Notes: generated by a model from the letters alone, not told the origin. A stretch of DNA of 64,000 nt from Mycobacterium sp. 1164985.4 (GCF_001668575.1 NZ_LZMD01000075.1:1-64000), one strand, 5' to 3'; shown: positions 27,691 through 36,874, numbered from the stretch's first letter. A program made the numbers and translations.

Positions 27691-27981
27691 ATGCACACGA
27701 CTGAATCGGATGAGATGCCCGTCGGCGCATGCACCAGGGATCCGGAGAGATGGACCACGTCGGCCGACGAACAGGCCAAGGCGATCTGCCGGGCGTGCCC
27801 CCGCCGGTGGCTGTGCGCACGGGAAGCCTGCGAGCTACCGCGCGCCGAAGGCCTTTGGGCGGGCATCTACGTGCCCGAGGGAGGACGCGGTCGCACGTTT
27901 GCTCTGAGGCAGCTGAAATCGCTGGCCGAACGGCACGGGCAACCGGTCCGCGAACGTCGGTTCTACGCGGAATCCGCGTGA
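27691..27981 (+). CDS. WhiB-family iron-sulfur transcriptional regulator
   Basis: 96 residues. Four cluster-binding Cys: GACTRD near residue 13, then AICRACPRRWLC (Cys-x2-Cys-x5-Cys) at about 40-50. The turn GLWAGIYVPEGG replaces the usual G[VI]WGG motif, and the basic GGRGRTFALRQLKSLAERHG at the C-terminus contacts DNA. WhiB proteins bind the primary sigma factor region 4 and a [4Fe-4S] cluster. The position beside the XRE gene matches whiB5 (Rv0022c), but the sequence is too short to name with certainty. AGGAG lies 8 nt before the ATG. Confidence 0.88.
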   Translation: MHTTESDEMPVGACTRDPERWTTSADEQAKAICRACPRRWLCAREACELPRAEGLWAGIYVPEGGRGRTFALRQLKSLAERHGQPVRERRFYAESA

Positions 27982-28168
27982 CCATCGCTTCGCTCGCCGC
28001 CGCTCGGGGGGTCGGCGGCGGGCGACCACCCTCGGAATAACTCGCGGCCTGCCCCGGTTGATCGATGCGACGGTGTCGGGCATGCCCCGGGCCCCAACCA
28101 CAATCGTCGCTTCGAGCGACCACTCGCCGAGAGGCGCAGGCGGCACCGTCCCCTTCTTCTCCCCCCGG

Positions 28169-29737
28169 CTACCAGGTGTCGACGAACCGTCGGCCTTGGC
28201 GCTCGGGGGCGTGCGCGGAGGCGGCGGTCAAGGTGTTGATGATGATCTCGCGGGTCTCCGCGGGGTCGATCACGTCGTCGATCTCGAACAGTGCAGCGGC
28301 GTTGAGCGCCTTGGCGTTTTCCTGCGCGGCCGCCGTCGCCTGCCGGACCCGCTCCTCGCGCTCGTCGTCGTCGGCGATCGCCTCGAGCTCCTTGCGCATC
28401 CCCAACCGAACCGCGCCCTCCAGGCCCATCGGTCCCAGGTGCGCCCCCGACCACGCCACCGTCAGCGCCGGCTCGCGCAGGCTGCCGCCGGTCATCGCCT
28501 GGGCGCCCAATCCGTAGCCGCGACGCAGGATCACCGCGATCAGCGGCACCTCGAGCGACGCTCCGGCGACCAGCATCCGCGATGCGCGGCGCACCAGCGC
28601 CTCGGACTCGGCCGCCGGGCCCACCATGTAGCCGGGGCAGTCGACCAGCGACAGCACCGGCAGCCCGAACGCGTCGCACAGCTGCAGGAATCGCGCCGCC
28701 TTGTCGGCGGCGGCGGCCGTGATCGCGCCGGCCATCACCATCGTGTTGTTCGCGATGACGCCGACCGGTCTGCCGTGAATGCGCGCCAGCGCCGTCACCA
28801 TCTCCGGCGCGAACTTCGTCCGCAGGAACGTCGCCGAACCCTCGTCGGCGATCGTCTCGATGATCGGCGCGACCTGATAGGCCCGGCGGGCACGCTCCGG
28901 AACGATTGTGCGCAAACGGGTCTGGTCGGTGACCCGACCCGGTTCGGTGCTGCCCTGGAAATAGCCGAGCAGCCGTTTGGTCACCGCGACCGCCTCGGCC
29001 TCGTCGGCTACGACCACGTCGACAACGCCGTTGGGGGCCTGCATGCTGATCGGTCCAACCTCGTCGGGTGGCACGTCGCCGAGCCCGCCGCCGGCGATCA
29101 TCGCGGGTCCACCCATACCGATGGACGTGTTCTCGGTCGCGACCATCAGGTCCGCGCATCCGGCGATGACGGCGTTGCCCGCGAAGCAGCGGCCGTGCAC
29201 GACCGCGATCCGCGGCACCACGCCCGACAGCGCCGCCCACAGCTTGAACGCACGGGCGTCGAGCGCCGAGACGGACGGGATGTCGGTGTCGCCCGGGCGC
29301 CCGCCGCCGCCCTCGGCGAAGAACACCGTCGGCAGCCGCAGCCGCTCGATCAGCTCGAACAGCCGGTCCTTCTTGCGGTGGCCCAGCGCCCCCTGCGTCC
29401 CCGCGAGCACCGTGTAGTCGTAGGACAGCACCGCGCACGCGCTGCGCTCGTCGCCGAAGAGGTCGCCGTTGACGCGTGCCGTGCCGGCCACCAGACCGTC
29501 GGCGGGGGTGCGGGCGATCAGGTCGTCGAGGTCGCGACGGTGCCGCTGCGCCGCGATCGCGAAGCGCCCGTATTCGACGAACGAACCGTCGTCGACGAGG
29601 TCGGCGATGTTCTCCCGCGCCGTCCTGGCGTTCGCCGCATGTCGCCTGGCCACAGCGTCCGGTCGGGCCGCGTCCTCGGTAAGTTCGCGGCGCCTCAGGA
29701 GCTCGGCGTGGTCGTCGCGCAGCGACTCGTCCCTCAC
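28169..29737 (-). CDS. Acyl-CoA carboxylase carboxyltransferase subunit-like protein
   Basis: 522 residues. The carboxyltransferase fold has an N-terminal half (about 30-270) with GGGGRPGDTDIPSVSALDAR and HGRCFAGNAVIAGCADLMVA, and a C-terminal half with IIETIADEGSATFLRTKFAP and QLCDAFGLPVLSLVDCPGYM; these form the biotin and acyl-CoA sites. It transfers a carboxyl group from carboxybiotin to an acyl-CoA. No biotin-carrier or carboxylase subunit gene is nearby, so the partner must be encoded elsewhere. Substrate is not predictable. ATG at 29737. Confidence 0.87.
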   Translation of the reverse strand: MRDESLRDDHAELLRRRELTEDAARPDAVARRHAANARTARENIADLVDDGSFVEYGRFAIAAQRHRRDLDDLIARTPADGLVAGTARVNGDLFGDERSACAVLSYDYTVLAGTQGALGHRKKDRLFELIERLRLPTVFFAEGGGGRPGDTDIPSVSALDARAFKLWAALSGVVPRIAVVHGRCFAGNAVIAGCADLMVATENTSIGMGGPAMIAGGGLGDVPPDEVGPISMQAPNGVVDVVVADEAEAVAVTKRLLGYFQGSTEPGRVTDQTRLRTIVPERARRAYQVAPIIETIADEGSATFLRTKFAPEMVTALARIHGRPVGVIANNTMVMAGAITAAAADKAARFLQLCDAFGLPVLSLVDCPGYMVGPAAESEALVRRASRMLVAGASLEVPLIAVILRRGYGLGAQAMTGGSLREPALTVAWSGAHLGPMGLEGAVRLGMRKELEAIADDDEREERVRQATAAAQENAKALNAAALFEIDDVIDPAETREIIINTLTAASAHAPERQGRRFVDTW

Positions 29738-29772
29738 GGCGTCCGATGCTAATCAGGCGACAACGGCGCGAG

Positions 29773-29781
29773 TTATCCACA
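29773..29781 (+). promoter_or_regulatory. Perfect-match DnaA box outside oriC
   Basis: TTATCCACA in the 96-nt gap between the carboxyltransferase gene and the EVE-domain gene. A 9-mer of this composition is expected far less than once per 64 kb in GC-rich DNA, though chance is not excluded. Confidence 0.4.
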
Positions 29782-29833
29782 GGCACTTCTCGCGGGATCC
29801 CAAACTGTCGGCCGTCGCGCTTAGCGTGCGGAC

Positions 29834-30253
29834 ATGACGAACTGGATCAACACAGTCAGCCGCGATCACGTCGAACTCGGCGTGCGCGGCCGCTTCACTC
29901 AGGCCAATCACGGCAAACCGCACATGCTGCGCAGGATGGCGCGCGGCGATTGGATCGTCTTCTACTCACCGCGCACCGTCTATCCCGACGGGCCGCCGTT
30001 GCAGGCGTTCACCGCGATCGGGCAGGTCGCCGACGACGAGCCCTACCTCGATCCCGCCTCTCCGGACGAGGAGCGGTGGCGGCGCAATGTCGACTTCCTC
30101 GACGCGAAGGAGACGCCGATCCGCCCACTCCTCGACCATCTGGACTTCATCGAGGACAAGACGCGGTGGGGTTACAAGTTCCGCTTCGGGGTTTTCAAGA
30201 TCGGCGACGACGATTTGGAGGTGATCCGTTCGGCGATGACGGGCACGGGATAG
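29834..30253 (+). CDS. EVE domain protein (UPF0310)
   Basis: 139 residues. MTNWINTVSRDHVELGVRGR and the HMLRRMARGDWIVFYSPRTV block are typical of the EVE/PUA-like fold, and WGYKFRFGVFKIGDDDLEVI closes the domain. EVE proteins read modified bases or RNA; UPF0310 members are stand-alone and of unknown target. It is followed 15 nt later by the pirin gene and may share its transcript. Confidence 0.88.
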   Translation: MTNWINTVSRDHVELGVRGRFTQANHGKPHMLRRMARGDWIVFYSPRTVYPDGPPLQAFTAIGQVADDEPYLDPASPDEERWRRNVDFLDAKETPIRPLLDHLDFIEDKTRWGYKFRFGVFKIGDDDLEVIRSAMTGTG

Positions 30254-30268
30254 ACCTACTGTGGGTTG

Positions 30269-31234
30269 GTGAGCAACACCGACCCAGCTCCCACCGAAGT
30301 CGCCTGCGCGGCAGTCCCGTTCGCGGGTGTCCTACATCCGCGTGAGGTGCCGCTGGGCGGGCCGAGGGCGATCCGGGTGCGGCGCACGCTGCCGCAGCGT
30401 GATCGATCGCTGATCGGGGCGTGGTGCTTCGCCGACCACTACGGCCCACACGACGTCCGCGGCGGCACCGGTATGGATGTGCCACCGCACCCGCACACGG
30501 GATTGCAGACCGTCAGCTGGCTGTTCAGCGGCGAAGTCGAGCATCGCGACAGCGGCGGGGTGCACGCGATGGTGCGGCCCGGCGAGCTCAACCTGATGAC
30601 GGCCGGCGCGGGCATCTGCCACTCGGAGGTGTCCACCGACGCGACCGCGATCCTGCACGGCGTGCAGTTGTGGGTGGCTCTGCCCGACGGCGCGCGCGAC
30701 ACCGAGCGCGGCTTCGAGCACTTCGTCCCGGCGCCGCGGGCGCACGACGGCGCAACGCTGCGGGTGTTCATCGGCGAACTCGGGGGCGAGCGGTCACCGG
30801 TGCACACGTTCACACCGCTGCTCGGCGCGCAGGTCGACCTCGAACCGAGCGCGGAGCTGACGCTGGAGGTCGATCGGGACTTCGAGCACGGCGTGCTGCT
30901 CGATCACGGCGACGTCGCGGTCGGTGACTCGGTGTTGGAGGTCGCCGATCTGGCGTTCCAGGCCGCAGGCACCGACCGGTTACACCTGACAAACCGCGGC
31001 GCAGAGCCCGCCCGGCTGGTGCTGCTCGGCGGGCCGCCCTTTCCCGAGGAACTGGTCATGTGGTGGAACTTCGTCGGCCGCAGCCATGAGGACATCGCGA
31101 CGTACCGCGGGCAGTGGGAGGACGGCGACGACCGCTTCGGCGCCGTGCAGGGATACCGCGGAGCGGTGACGCGGCTGCCCGCTCCTCCGCTGCCCAATGC
31201 GACCTTGCGTCCGCGACGCAACCCGCGGGTATAG
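30269..31234 (+). CDS. Pirin-like protein (bicupin)
   Basis: 321 residues. VPPHPHTGLQTVSWLFSGEV carries the pirin His pair, and ELNLMTAGAGICHSEVSTDA is the second typical block. Unlike the pirin at 3957-4925 it has an N-terminal strand region that starts FAGVLHPREVPLGGPRAIRV. The two share the fold but little sequence, so they are distant paralogs. GTG at 30269 is preferred; a TTG codon directly before it is the alternative. Function not predictable beyond the metal-binding cupin fold. Confidence 0.87.
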   Translation: MSNTDPAPTEVACAAVPFAGVLHPREVPLGGPRAIRVRRTLPQRDRSLIGAWCFADHYGPHDVRGGTGMDVPPHPHTGLQTVSWLFSGEVEHRDSGGVHAMVRPGELNLMTAGAGICHSEVSTDATAILHGVQLWVALPDGARDTERGFEHFVPAPRAHDGATLRVFIGELGGERSPVHTFTPLLGAQVDLEPSAELTLEVDRDFEHGVLLDHGDVAVGDSVLEVADLAFQAAGTDRLHLTNRGAEPARLVLLGGPPFPEELVMWWNFVGRSHEDIATYRGQWEDGDDRFGAVQGYRGAVTRLPAPPLPNATLRPRRNPRV

Positions 31235-31241
31235 AGGAACC

Positions 31242-31574
31242 ATGACGACCGACAAAACCGGGGCGCCCACCGAGGTGACCGCCGGAGCCGACCGCTACAC
31301 CATCGCCGTCGAGGGGAAGAACGTCGGGCTTGCCGAGTTCGCCGACCGCGACGGTCAGCGCATCTTCACCCACACCGAGGTCGACAGCGACTTCGAGGGG
31401 CGCGGCCTGGCGACGATCCTGATCGGCGAGGCGCTGCAGAACACCCGCGACGCCGGGCTGCGCATCGTGCCCGTCTGCGAGATGGTGGCGTCCTACGTCA
31501 AAAAGCACGACGAGTACAGCGACGTCGTCGATCCGGTGTCGGACGACGTCGAGCAGTGGCTGGCTAATCGTTAG
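31242..31574 (+). CDS. GNAT-like N-acetyltransferase (YidJ/COG2388 type)
   Basis: 110 residues. A short GNAT fold with QRIFTHTEVDSDFEGRGLAT as the acetyl-CoA binding segment (FEGRGLA) and AGLRIVPVCEMVASYVKKHD with the conserved C-x-x-V-x-x-Y-x-x-x-H pattern of the family. GAGGAA lies just before the ATG. It starts 7 nt after the pirin stop, so these are probably co-transcribed. Confidence 0.88.
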   Translation: MTTDKTGAPTEVTAGADRYTIAVEGKNVGLAEFADRDGQRIFTHTEVDSDFEGRGLATILIGEALQNTRDAGLRIVPVCEMVASYVKKHDEYSDVVDPVSDDVEQWLANR

Positions 31575-31601
31575 TCCGGCTAGCCCGCTATCGTCTTCGC
31601 G

Positions 31602-32405
31602 ATGGTGGCCGCGTTCTTCACCCCCGATGGCGATGCCTTCGTGCCCTCGCCGATGGCGCGGGGCCCGTGGGGTCAGACGATCAGCGGCAACTACGCCGGC
31701 GGTCTGCTCGGACACGTCATCGAACGTGACGCCGGCGACCCGGACTTTCAGCCCACCCGCCTGACCGTCGACCTGTTCCGCCCCGCCGCGCTGGCCGCGG
31801 TCCGCGTCGAGACGTCCGTCGTCCGCGAGGGTCGGCGCCTGAAGCTCGTCGACGCGCTGATGACGCAGGGCGACACGACCGTCGCGCGTGCGACCGCCCT
31901 GTTCCTGCGACGCAGCGAACAACCCACCGACGAGATCTGGACGTCGCCGGTCACCATGCCGCCGCTGCCGCCGACACCCGATCCCATCCCCCGCGAACTC
32001 TCGACGCTGGTGTGGACCTACGGCAGGGACGGCCGCGAACCCGGGCCCGGCGAGGGCCTGATGAACTGGCAGCACTCGGGTCCGAAACACCTGTGGGTCC
32101 GCGACTTTCGACCGCTCGTCGACGGGGTTGAGCTCACCCCGTTCACCCGCGCCGCGATGGCCGGCGACATGGTGAGCTCGTTGACGCACTTCGGACCCAG
32201 CGGTCTGCAGTGGATCAACGCCGACTACACGCTGTCGCTGTCGCGGCTGCCGGAGGGTGCCTACCTCGGGCTCGCCGCGCTGACCCACTTCAGCGACGCG
32301 GGAGTGGCGACCGGCACCGCGACGATCGTCGACGAGTACGGGCCGATCGGCGGCGGCGTCGCCAACGCGCTGGCGAACCCGGGCTTCACTCCGCCTCGCA
32401 TGTAG
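31602..32405 (+). CDS. Acyl-CoA thioesterase-like hotdog protein
   Basis: 267 residues. Two hotdog domains of the TesB-like type: the N-terminal one contains GPWGQTISGNYAGGLLGHVI and RLTVDLFRPAALAAVRVETS, and the C-terminal one contains LTHFGPSGLQWINADYTLSL and GYTATIVDEYG-type ending (TATIVDEYGPIGGGVANALA). Such proteins hydrolyse acyl-CoA esters. Last of a four-gene set on the plus strand (EVE, pirin, GNAT, thioesterase). Confidence 0.8.
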   Translation: MVAAFFTPDGDAFVPSPMARGPWGQTISGNYAGGLLGHVIERDAGDPDFQPTRLTVDLFRPAALAAVRVETSVVREGRRLKLVDALMTQGDTTVARATALFLRRSEQPTDEIWTSPVTMPPLPPTPDPIPRELSTLVWTYGRDGREPGPGEGLMNWQHSGPKHLWVRDFRPLVDGVELTPFTRAAMAGDMVSSLTHFGPSGLQWINADYTLSLSRLPEGAYLGLAALTHFSDAGVATGTATIVDEYGPIGGGVANALANPGFTPPRM

Positions 32406-32457
32406 CTTGAAACCGCCCCTCTCGCACCGAGCTCAAAAACCCCTGCAACACAAGAAA

Positions 32458-32481
32458 CACCCCGCGGTTTCCCGCGGGGTG
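32458..32481 (-). terminator. Terminator between convergent genes
   Basis: CACCCCGCGG (32458-32467) pairs perfectly with CCGCGGGGTG (32472-32481) with a 4-nt loop. On the minus strand it is followed by TTTCTTGTG, so it best serves the minus-strand gene that ends at 32507, but can work for both. Confidence 0.82.
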
Positions 32482-32506
32482 CTTCGTGCCATCCATGTGG
32501 TCCGGG

Positions 32507-33460
32507 TCAGCTGATGCCGACAACCTCCTGGGCGATATCGGCCAGGCGCGTCTGCGCTGCCGACACCAACCGCTGGCGGTTCTTGTGCATCTCCTCGTAG
32601 GCGATGATCGTGCGGATGTCCGACGGATCGTCGAGATCCTTCACCGCCGCGACCGCGTCGCTGAGGTTGAGATCCTCGTATCCGGCGATCGGCAGCTCGT
32701 CGGCGTCGACGACACCACCCTCGGCACGGGCCTTGTGCAGCGCGTCGGCCGCATCGCCGGCACCCTCGCGGCGGACGACCTTCTCGGCGCTGCGCAGCGC
32801 ACCGTCACGCGACGCACCGAGCGCCTTGAACGTGATCTCGCTGGCGCGCTGGGCCCGCTCACGCAGGTCGTCGACGGCCGGTCCGGCCGAGCGCAACAGC
32901 TCCGCGAGCCGCTCGACCGACTGAGCCGACCACTGACCCGGCAGGTTGACCAGCTTCACCGCGGTGCCCGCGGCGGCCTGCAGCGGGGTGCGCTGCAGCG
33001 CGGCCGGGCCGCCGAGCGCGTCCTCGGCCAGAACCGTGGTCAGCCAGCTCACCGTCGCGGAGTGCGCGGTGATCAGGCGATCTGCGAGCTCCTGTACGTC
33101 GGGCTTCTTCGCGGCCACCGCGAGCGCCTTGATGTAGCGGGCGCGGTCGAGCAGCTGATCCTCGAGCGCCAGGTCGCCCAGCAGCGCCTCGTCGAAGGGC
33201 TGGGCTTGCTCGGTCAGCGCCTTCACCGCTGCGGCGGCGCGGCCCAGGAACGGGCCGATGGTGTCGGGGAATCCGCCCAGGTCGCGGATCGCCTTCTCGA
33301 TCGCCTCGGCGCGGATGCGGCCGTTCTCGGCGTTCTGAGTCAGCTCGCGACGGACAGCCTCAGTGCGCGCCTGCGTGATCCGGGTTTCGGCGACCTGAAT
33401 CTCGGTGTGCGTGAGGTCAAGAATCGTGCGCAACTGGTTCAGCAAGGTGGTGGTACTCAT
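32507..33460 (-). CDS. Helical protein of unknown function (ferritin-like fold possible)
   Basis: 317 residues, almost entirely predicted helix. The opening MSTTTLLNQLRTILDLTHTE and the DLALEDQLLDRARYIKALAV stretch recall four-helix bundle (ferritin-like or DUF892/DUF2383-like) proteins with Glu and Asp in helix positions, but I see no certain di-iron motif. No signal peptide or membrane segment. It has its own terminator (32458-32481) and 130 nt of upstream DNA, so it is monocistronic. I cannot name the family with confidence. Confidence 0.7.
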   Translation of the reverse strand: MSTTTLLNQLRTILDLTHTEIQVAETRITQARTEAVRRELTQNAENGRIRAEAIEKAIRDLGGFPDTIGPFLGRAAAAVKALTEQAQPFDEALLGDLALEDQLLDRARYIKALAVAAKKPDVQELADRLITAHSATVSWLTTVLAEDALGGPAALQRTPLQAAAGTAVKLVNLPGQWSAQSVERLAELLRSAGPAVDDLRERAQRASEITFKALGASRDGALRSAEKVVRREGAGDAADALHKARAEGGVVDADELPIAGYEDLNLSDAVAAVKDLDDPSDIRTIIAYEEMHKNRQRLVSAAQTRLADIAQEVVGIS

Positions 33461-33590
33461 ATGTAGAAATCGCCCCTTAAGCGTTGACGGTTTGGGTCGG
33501 CGCTGGGGTGCACCTGTCCAGTTGGCTACCCGGTCCGCGGGGGCGGCCGAACGCTTCAGGAGTGTGAGATGGATCGCACTCGGCGTGTCG

Positions 33591-34070
33591 TCAGCGCGGT
33601 TGCAGGATGACCACCGGGATCTCCCGGTCGGCCCACGCCTGATAGGTGTCGAAGTCGGCGTACGCCTCGACCAGCTTCGGCCACAGCCGGGCCTTTTGCT
33701 CGGGCGTCGCGGTCACCGCGCGCACGGCGCGGCGGTCCGAACCGATCTCGATGTAGGCGTCCGGATTCGCGACCAGATTGCGGTACCACTGCGGATCGGT
33801 GTCGCTGCCGCCCTTCGAGGCCACCACGATGACGTCATCGCCGTCGTTGATGAACACCAGCGGCGACACCAGCCGTCGGCCGGACTTGCGCCCGATGTGC
33901 TCGAGCAGCAGCGTCGGCACCGGCTTCTTGAACCCCGCGCCCACCCGCCAGTTCGCGCCGATCTTGCCGCCGGTGCGGCGGTACACCCACACGTGCGCCT
34001 TGCCCGCATACTTCATGACCCGCTCGACGACGGGCGAGTTCAGCTGCTTTGGCTTGTTGTTCGGATCCAT
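33591..34070 (-). CDS. Deazaflavin (F420)-dependent nitroreductase family protein (Ddn-like)
   Basis: 159 residues. The split beta-barrel of the F420H2-dependent quinone reductase/Ddn family is marked by PTLLLEHIGRKSGRRLVSPL, VVASKGGSDTDPQWYRNLVA and NPDAYIEIGSDRRAVRAVTA. Members use F420H2 to reduce quinones, nitroimidazoles or other electron acceptors. It starts after MDPNNKPKQLN. It ends a likely operon that begins with the molybdopterin oxidoreductase; the stop of the PNPOx gene lies 4 nt upstream. Confidence 0.87.
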   Translation of the reverse strand: MDPNNKPKQLNSPVVERVMKYAGKAHVWVYRRTGGKIGANWRVGAGFKKPVPTLLLEHIGRKSGRRLVSPLVFINDGDDVIVVASKGGSDTDPQWYRNLVANPDAYIEIGSDRRAVRAVTATPEQKARLWPKLVEAYADFDTYQAWADREIPVVILQPR

Positions 34071-34074
34071 GCGA

Positions 34075-34575
34075 TCAACCTAGGTATTGGGCCGTGCTGC
34101 CGCCCAGCGGCATCGCCGGCATGCCGAGCTTGCGGTGGTCCCAACTTCGTGTGCGCAGCGGCACCACCCGCACGCAGATGCGGTTGTTCATCATCTGATC
34201 GACGAACGGCCGCATCTCGTCGGAGTACGGTCCTGTGTAGCGCTCCCAAACGCTGATGCCCACGCGCAGAACTGTTTCGGGGTCGTCGACGATCTCGGCC
34301 CTGCCGTCGATCGAGACGCCCCGCAGCGTGTCGTAGGTGTCGCCGTCCTCGATCATCACGGTGACCGTCGGATTGCGGCGCAGGTTGACCGCCTTCTGGG
34401 ACTTGGCTTTCGTCTCGAACCAGATCTCGCCGTCGAGAACGGCGTACCACATCGCGACCAGGTGCGGCCGCCCGTCGGGCAGCACGGTCGCCATTGTGGC
34501 GGTGCGGCTGCGTTCGATGAATTCAGTGATCTCGTCGTCGGACATGACGATCTTCGCGCGTTCGTTCTTGCCCAC
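34075..34575 (-). CDS. Pyridoxamine 5'-phosphate oxidase-like FMN/F420 split-barrel protein
   Basis: 166 residues. RTATMATVLPDGRPHLVAMW and AVLDGEIWFETKAKSQKAVN belong to the flavin/deazaflavin split-barrel family with F420 or FMN binding. The last part (KLGMPAMPLGGSTAQYLG) is ordinary for the group. It probably transfers hydride to an unknown small molecule. It follows the molybdopterin gene by 12 nt. Confidence 0.85.
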   Translation of the reverse strand: MGKNERAKIVMSDDEITEFIERSRTATMATVLPDGRPHLVAMWYAVLDGEIWFETKAKSQKAVNLRRNPTVTVMIEDGDTYDTLRGVSIDGRAEIVDDPETVLRVGISVWERYTGPYSDEMRPFVDQMMNNRICVRVVPLRTRSWDHRKLGMPAMPLGGSTAQYLG

Positions 34576-34587
34576 GGTCCGATCTTG

Positions 34588-36840
34588 TCAGGTCACCGCA
34601 GCGACGACGGTCACCGGGATGCCGTTGAGTGCCCCGTTGCCGGACGGTTCGTCGACGAACGTCGGCGGCGACAGGATGTTGGTGTTCACGCCGGGCGCCT
34701 GATTGGCGACGGACATCCGCGTGCCGGGCTTGCCGTGGCCCCAGCCGTGCGGCATCGAGACGACGCCGGGCTTGATCGCGTCCGTCACCTCGACCGGCAC
34801 CTCGATCTGCCCGCCGTCCGAGCTCACGCGCACGAGGTCGCCGGTCGCGACGCCGCGTTTGACCGCGTCGTCGGTGTGCATCAGCAGCGTGCACCGGTCG
34901 CGGCCCTTCATCAGCGGCACGACGTTATGCAGCCAGGAATTGTTGGAGCGCAGGTGCCGTCGGCTCACCAACACCAATTCGTCCGGCGCACGGTCCAGGC
35001 GCGCAGCCAACCGGGGCAGGTCGTCGAGCAGGTACTGCGGAGCCAGCCGGATCTTCTGGTCGGCGGTGCCGAGCACCTCGGGGACCCGCGCCACCATCGG
35101 CCCGAGGTTGACGCCGTTGGGCTGCGCCTTGAGCTTCTCGAGCGTCAGACCGTCCGGGTTCTCCCCGTAGCGGTCACCGAACGGCCCGGTGCGCAACGTG
35201 AGGTCGAGGATGCGCTCGGGGCCGCCGTGGGTGTAATGCTTGCGGATCTCGGCACCGTCGAGGCCCTGGGTGAAGGCCATGTAATCGAAGAAGCCGTCGT
35301 CGATCGCGGTGACGTCGACATCCTCGGCCGGCGTGCCTGCGCACAGGCCGGTGAGCCGGATCAGGATCTCCCACTCCTGCGGCCGGTTGGGGTCCTCGGG
35401 CTCGAATACCGGCGGCGAGTAGTTCGCGATGCTGTTGATCGCGAAGTTGAGGATCAGGTCGTCGTGGTGGGGCTGCTCGAGAGGCGATGGCGCGGGCAGG
35501 ATCACGTCGGCGTGCCGAGTGGTCTCGTTGATCCACATGTCGACCGCGATCATCGCGTCGAGCATCGGCAGCGCCTCGTCGAGCGTGTGACCGGCGGGCG
35601 TCGACAGCACCGGGTTGCCGGCCACGGTGATCAACGCCTTGATCTGCCCCTCCCCCGGCGTCGCGATCTCCTCGGCCAGGCACGACACCGGCACCTGCCC
35701 GAGCACCTCCTTGGCGCCGCGCACGCGGGTGCGGAAGCGGCCGAACTCCGGGGCGCCGTCCTCGAGCCCGGGGATCGGCTGCACGGTCACCGACCATGCG
35801 GCGGGCCGCGGGAACATCGCACCGCCGGGAGTGTCGAAGTGTCCGGTGAGGATGTTCACGACGTCCACGAGCCAGCTGGCCAGGCTGCCGAACTCCTGGT
35901 TGCACAACCCGATTCGGCCGTACACGACCGAGCGTTCGGTGCCGGCAAGCTCGCGAGCCAACCCCCTGATGCGCTCGGGGTCGATTCCGGTCACCGCGGC
36001 GACGCGCTCCGGCGGCCAGTCCGCGGCCACCTCGCGCATCCGCTCCAGCCCGTCGACGTGCGGGGCCAAGCGCCCGAGCGACACCAGGCCCTCGGCGAAC
36101 AGCGTGTGCGCGACCGCCAACAGCAGCGCGGCGTCCGTGCCCGGGGTGATGGGCAGCCACTCGTCGGCCCTGCCCGCGGTTGCGGTGCGGACGGGGTCTA
36201 TCACGATCACCCTGCCGCGCTTGCGGATCGAGTCGATGATGCCCATCACGTCGGGCGCGGCCAGCAGCGAGCCCTGCGAGGCGGCGGGGTTGGCACCCAT
36301 GATCACCAGCAGGTCGGTGCGTGCGATGTCGGGTACGGGAAACGACCACCACCCGCCGTACATCAGGTGCGACGACAGGTTCTTCGGCCACTGGTCGACC
36401 GTGCCGGGCGAGTAGCTCAGCGGGATACCGGACATTCCCAACAGCACACCGGTGTAGCGGCCCAGCGAAAACGAGTGTGCGAGTGGGTTTCCCGTATAAC
36501 AGGTGACCGCGCCGATGCCGTACTTCTCGATCACCGGCGCGAGCAGCTCGGTGCATCGCCGGAACGCGGCGTCCCAGCTCACCTCCCGCCACTGCCCGTC
36601 GACCTTGATCAGCGGGCGGCGGATCCGGTCGGGATCCTCGTGCACCGCGCCCAGCGTCGCGCCCTTCGGGCAGATGTGTCCGCGGCTCCAGGTGTCGTCG
36701 GGGTTGCCGCGGATGCCGGCGACGCGGCCGCCGTCGACGTGAATCTCCAACCCGCACATGGCCTCACACAGCGGGCAGGTGTACAGGTGCCGGCCGTCGT
36801 CTCCCGGCGCGGCGAGTGGCGTGGTGAGATCTGCGGTCAC
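34588..36840 (-). CDS. Molybdopterin (bis-MGD) oxidoreductase
   Basis: About 750 residues from GTG 36840. The N-terminal Fe4S4/bis-MGD domain contains YTCPLCEAMCGLEIHVDGGR and RGHICPKGATLGAV, giving the Cys-x2-Cys-x3-Cys-x26-Cys cluster ligands. The central Mo-cofactor domains include IARTDLLVIMGANPAASQGS, and the C-terminal Molydop_binding domain has KPGVVSMPHGWGHGKPGTRM. It resembles formate dehydrogenase/assimilatory reductase-type enzymes; the substrate is open. The GTG at 36840 has GAGGAGG about 5 nt upstream; an in-frame ATG at 36867 is the alternative. Divergent from a TetR regulator. Confidence 0.9.
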   Translation of the reverse strand: MTADLTTPLAAPGDDGRHLYTCPLCEAMCGLEIHVDGGRVAGIRGNPDDTWSRGHICPKGATLGAVHEDPDRIRRPLIKVDGQWREVSWDAAFRRCTELLAPVIEKYGIGAVTCYTGNPLAHSFSLGRYTGVLLGMSGIPLSYSPGTVDQWPKNLSSHLMYGGWWSFPVPDIARTDLLVIMGANPAASQGSLLAAPDVMGIIDSIRKRGRVIVIDPVRTATAGRADEWLPITPGTDAALLLAVAHTLFAEGLVSLGRLAPHVDGLERMREVAADWPPERVAAVTGIDPERIRGLARELAGTERSVVYGRIGLCNQEFGSLASWLVDVVNILTGHFDTPGGAMFPRPAAWSVTVQPIPGLEDGAPEFGRFRTRVRGAKEVLGQVPVSCLAEEIATPGEGQIKALITVAGNPVLSTPAGHTLDEALPMLDAMIAVDMWINETTRHADVILPAPSPLEQPHHDDLILNFAINSIANYSPPVFEPEDPNRPQEWEILIRLTGLCAGTPAEDVDVTAIDDGFFDYMAFTQGLDGAEIRKHYTHGGPERILDLTLRTGPFGDRYGENPDGLTLEKLKAQPNGVNLGPMVARVPEVLGTADQKIRLAPQYLLDDLPRLAARLDRAPDELVLVSRRHLRSNNSWLHNVVPLMKGRDRCTLLMHTDDAVKRGVATGDLVRVSSDGGQIEVPVEVTDAIKPGVVSMPHGWGHGKPGTRMSVANQAPGVNTNILSPPTFVDEPSGNGALNGIPVTVVAAVT

Positions 36841-36874
36841 GCTGCCCTCCTCATCCGCGTTCGGCATCGCCTTT

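Noticed and set aside
27982..28168. GC-rich partial hairpin after whiB.
   Set aside because: The arms are imperfect and not in a position that distinguishes a terminator from composition effects.
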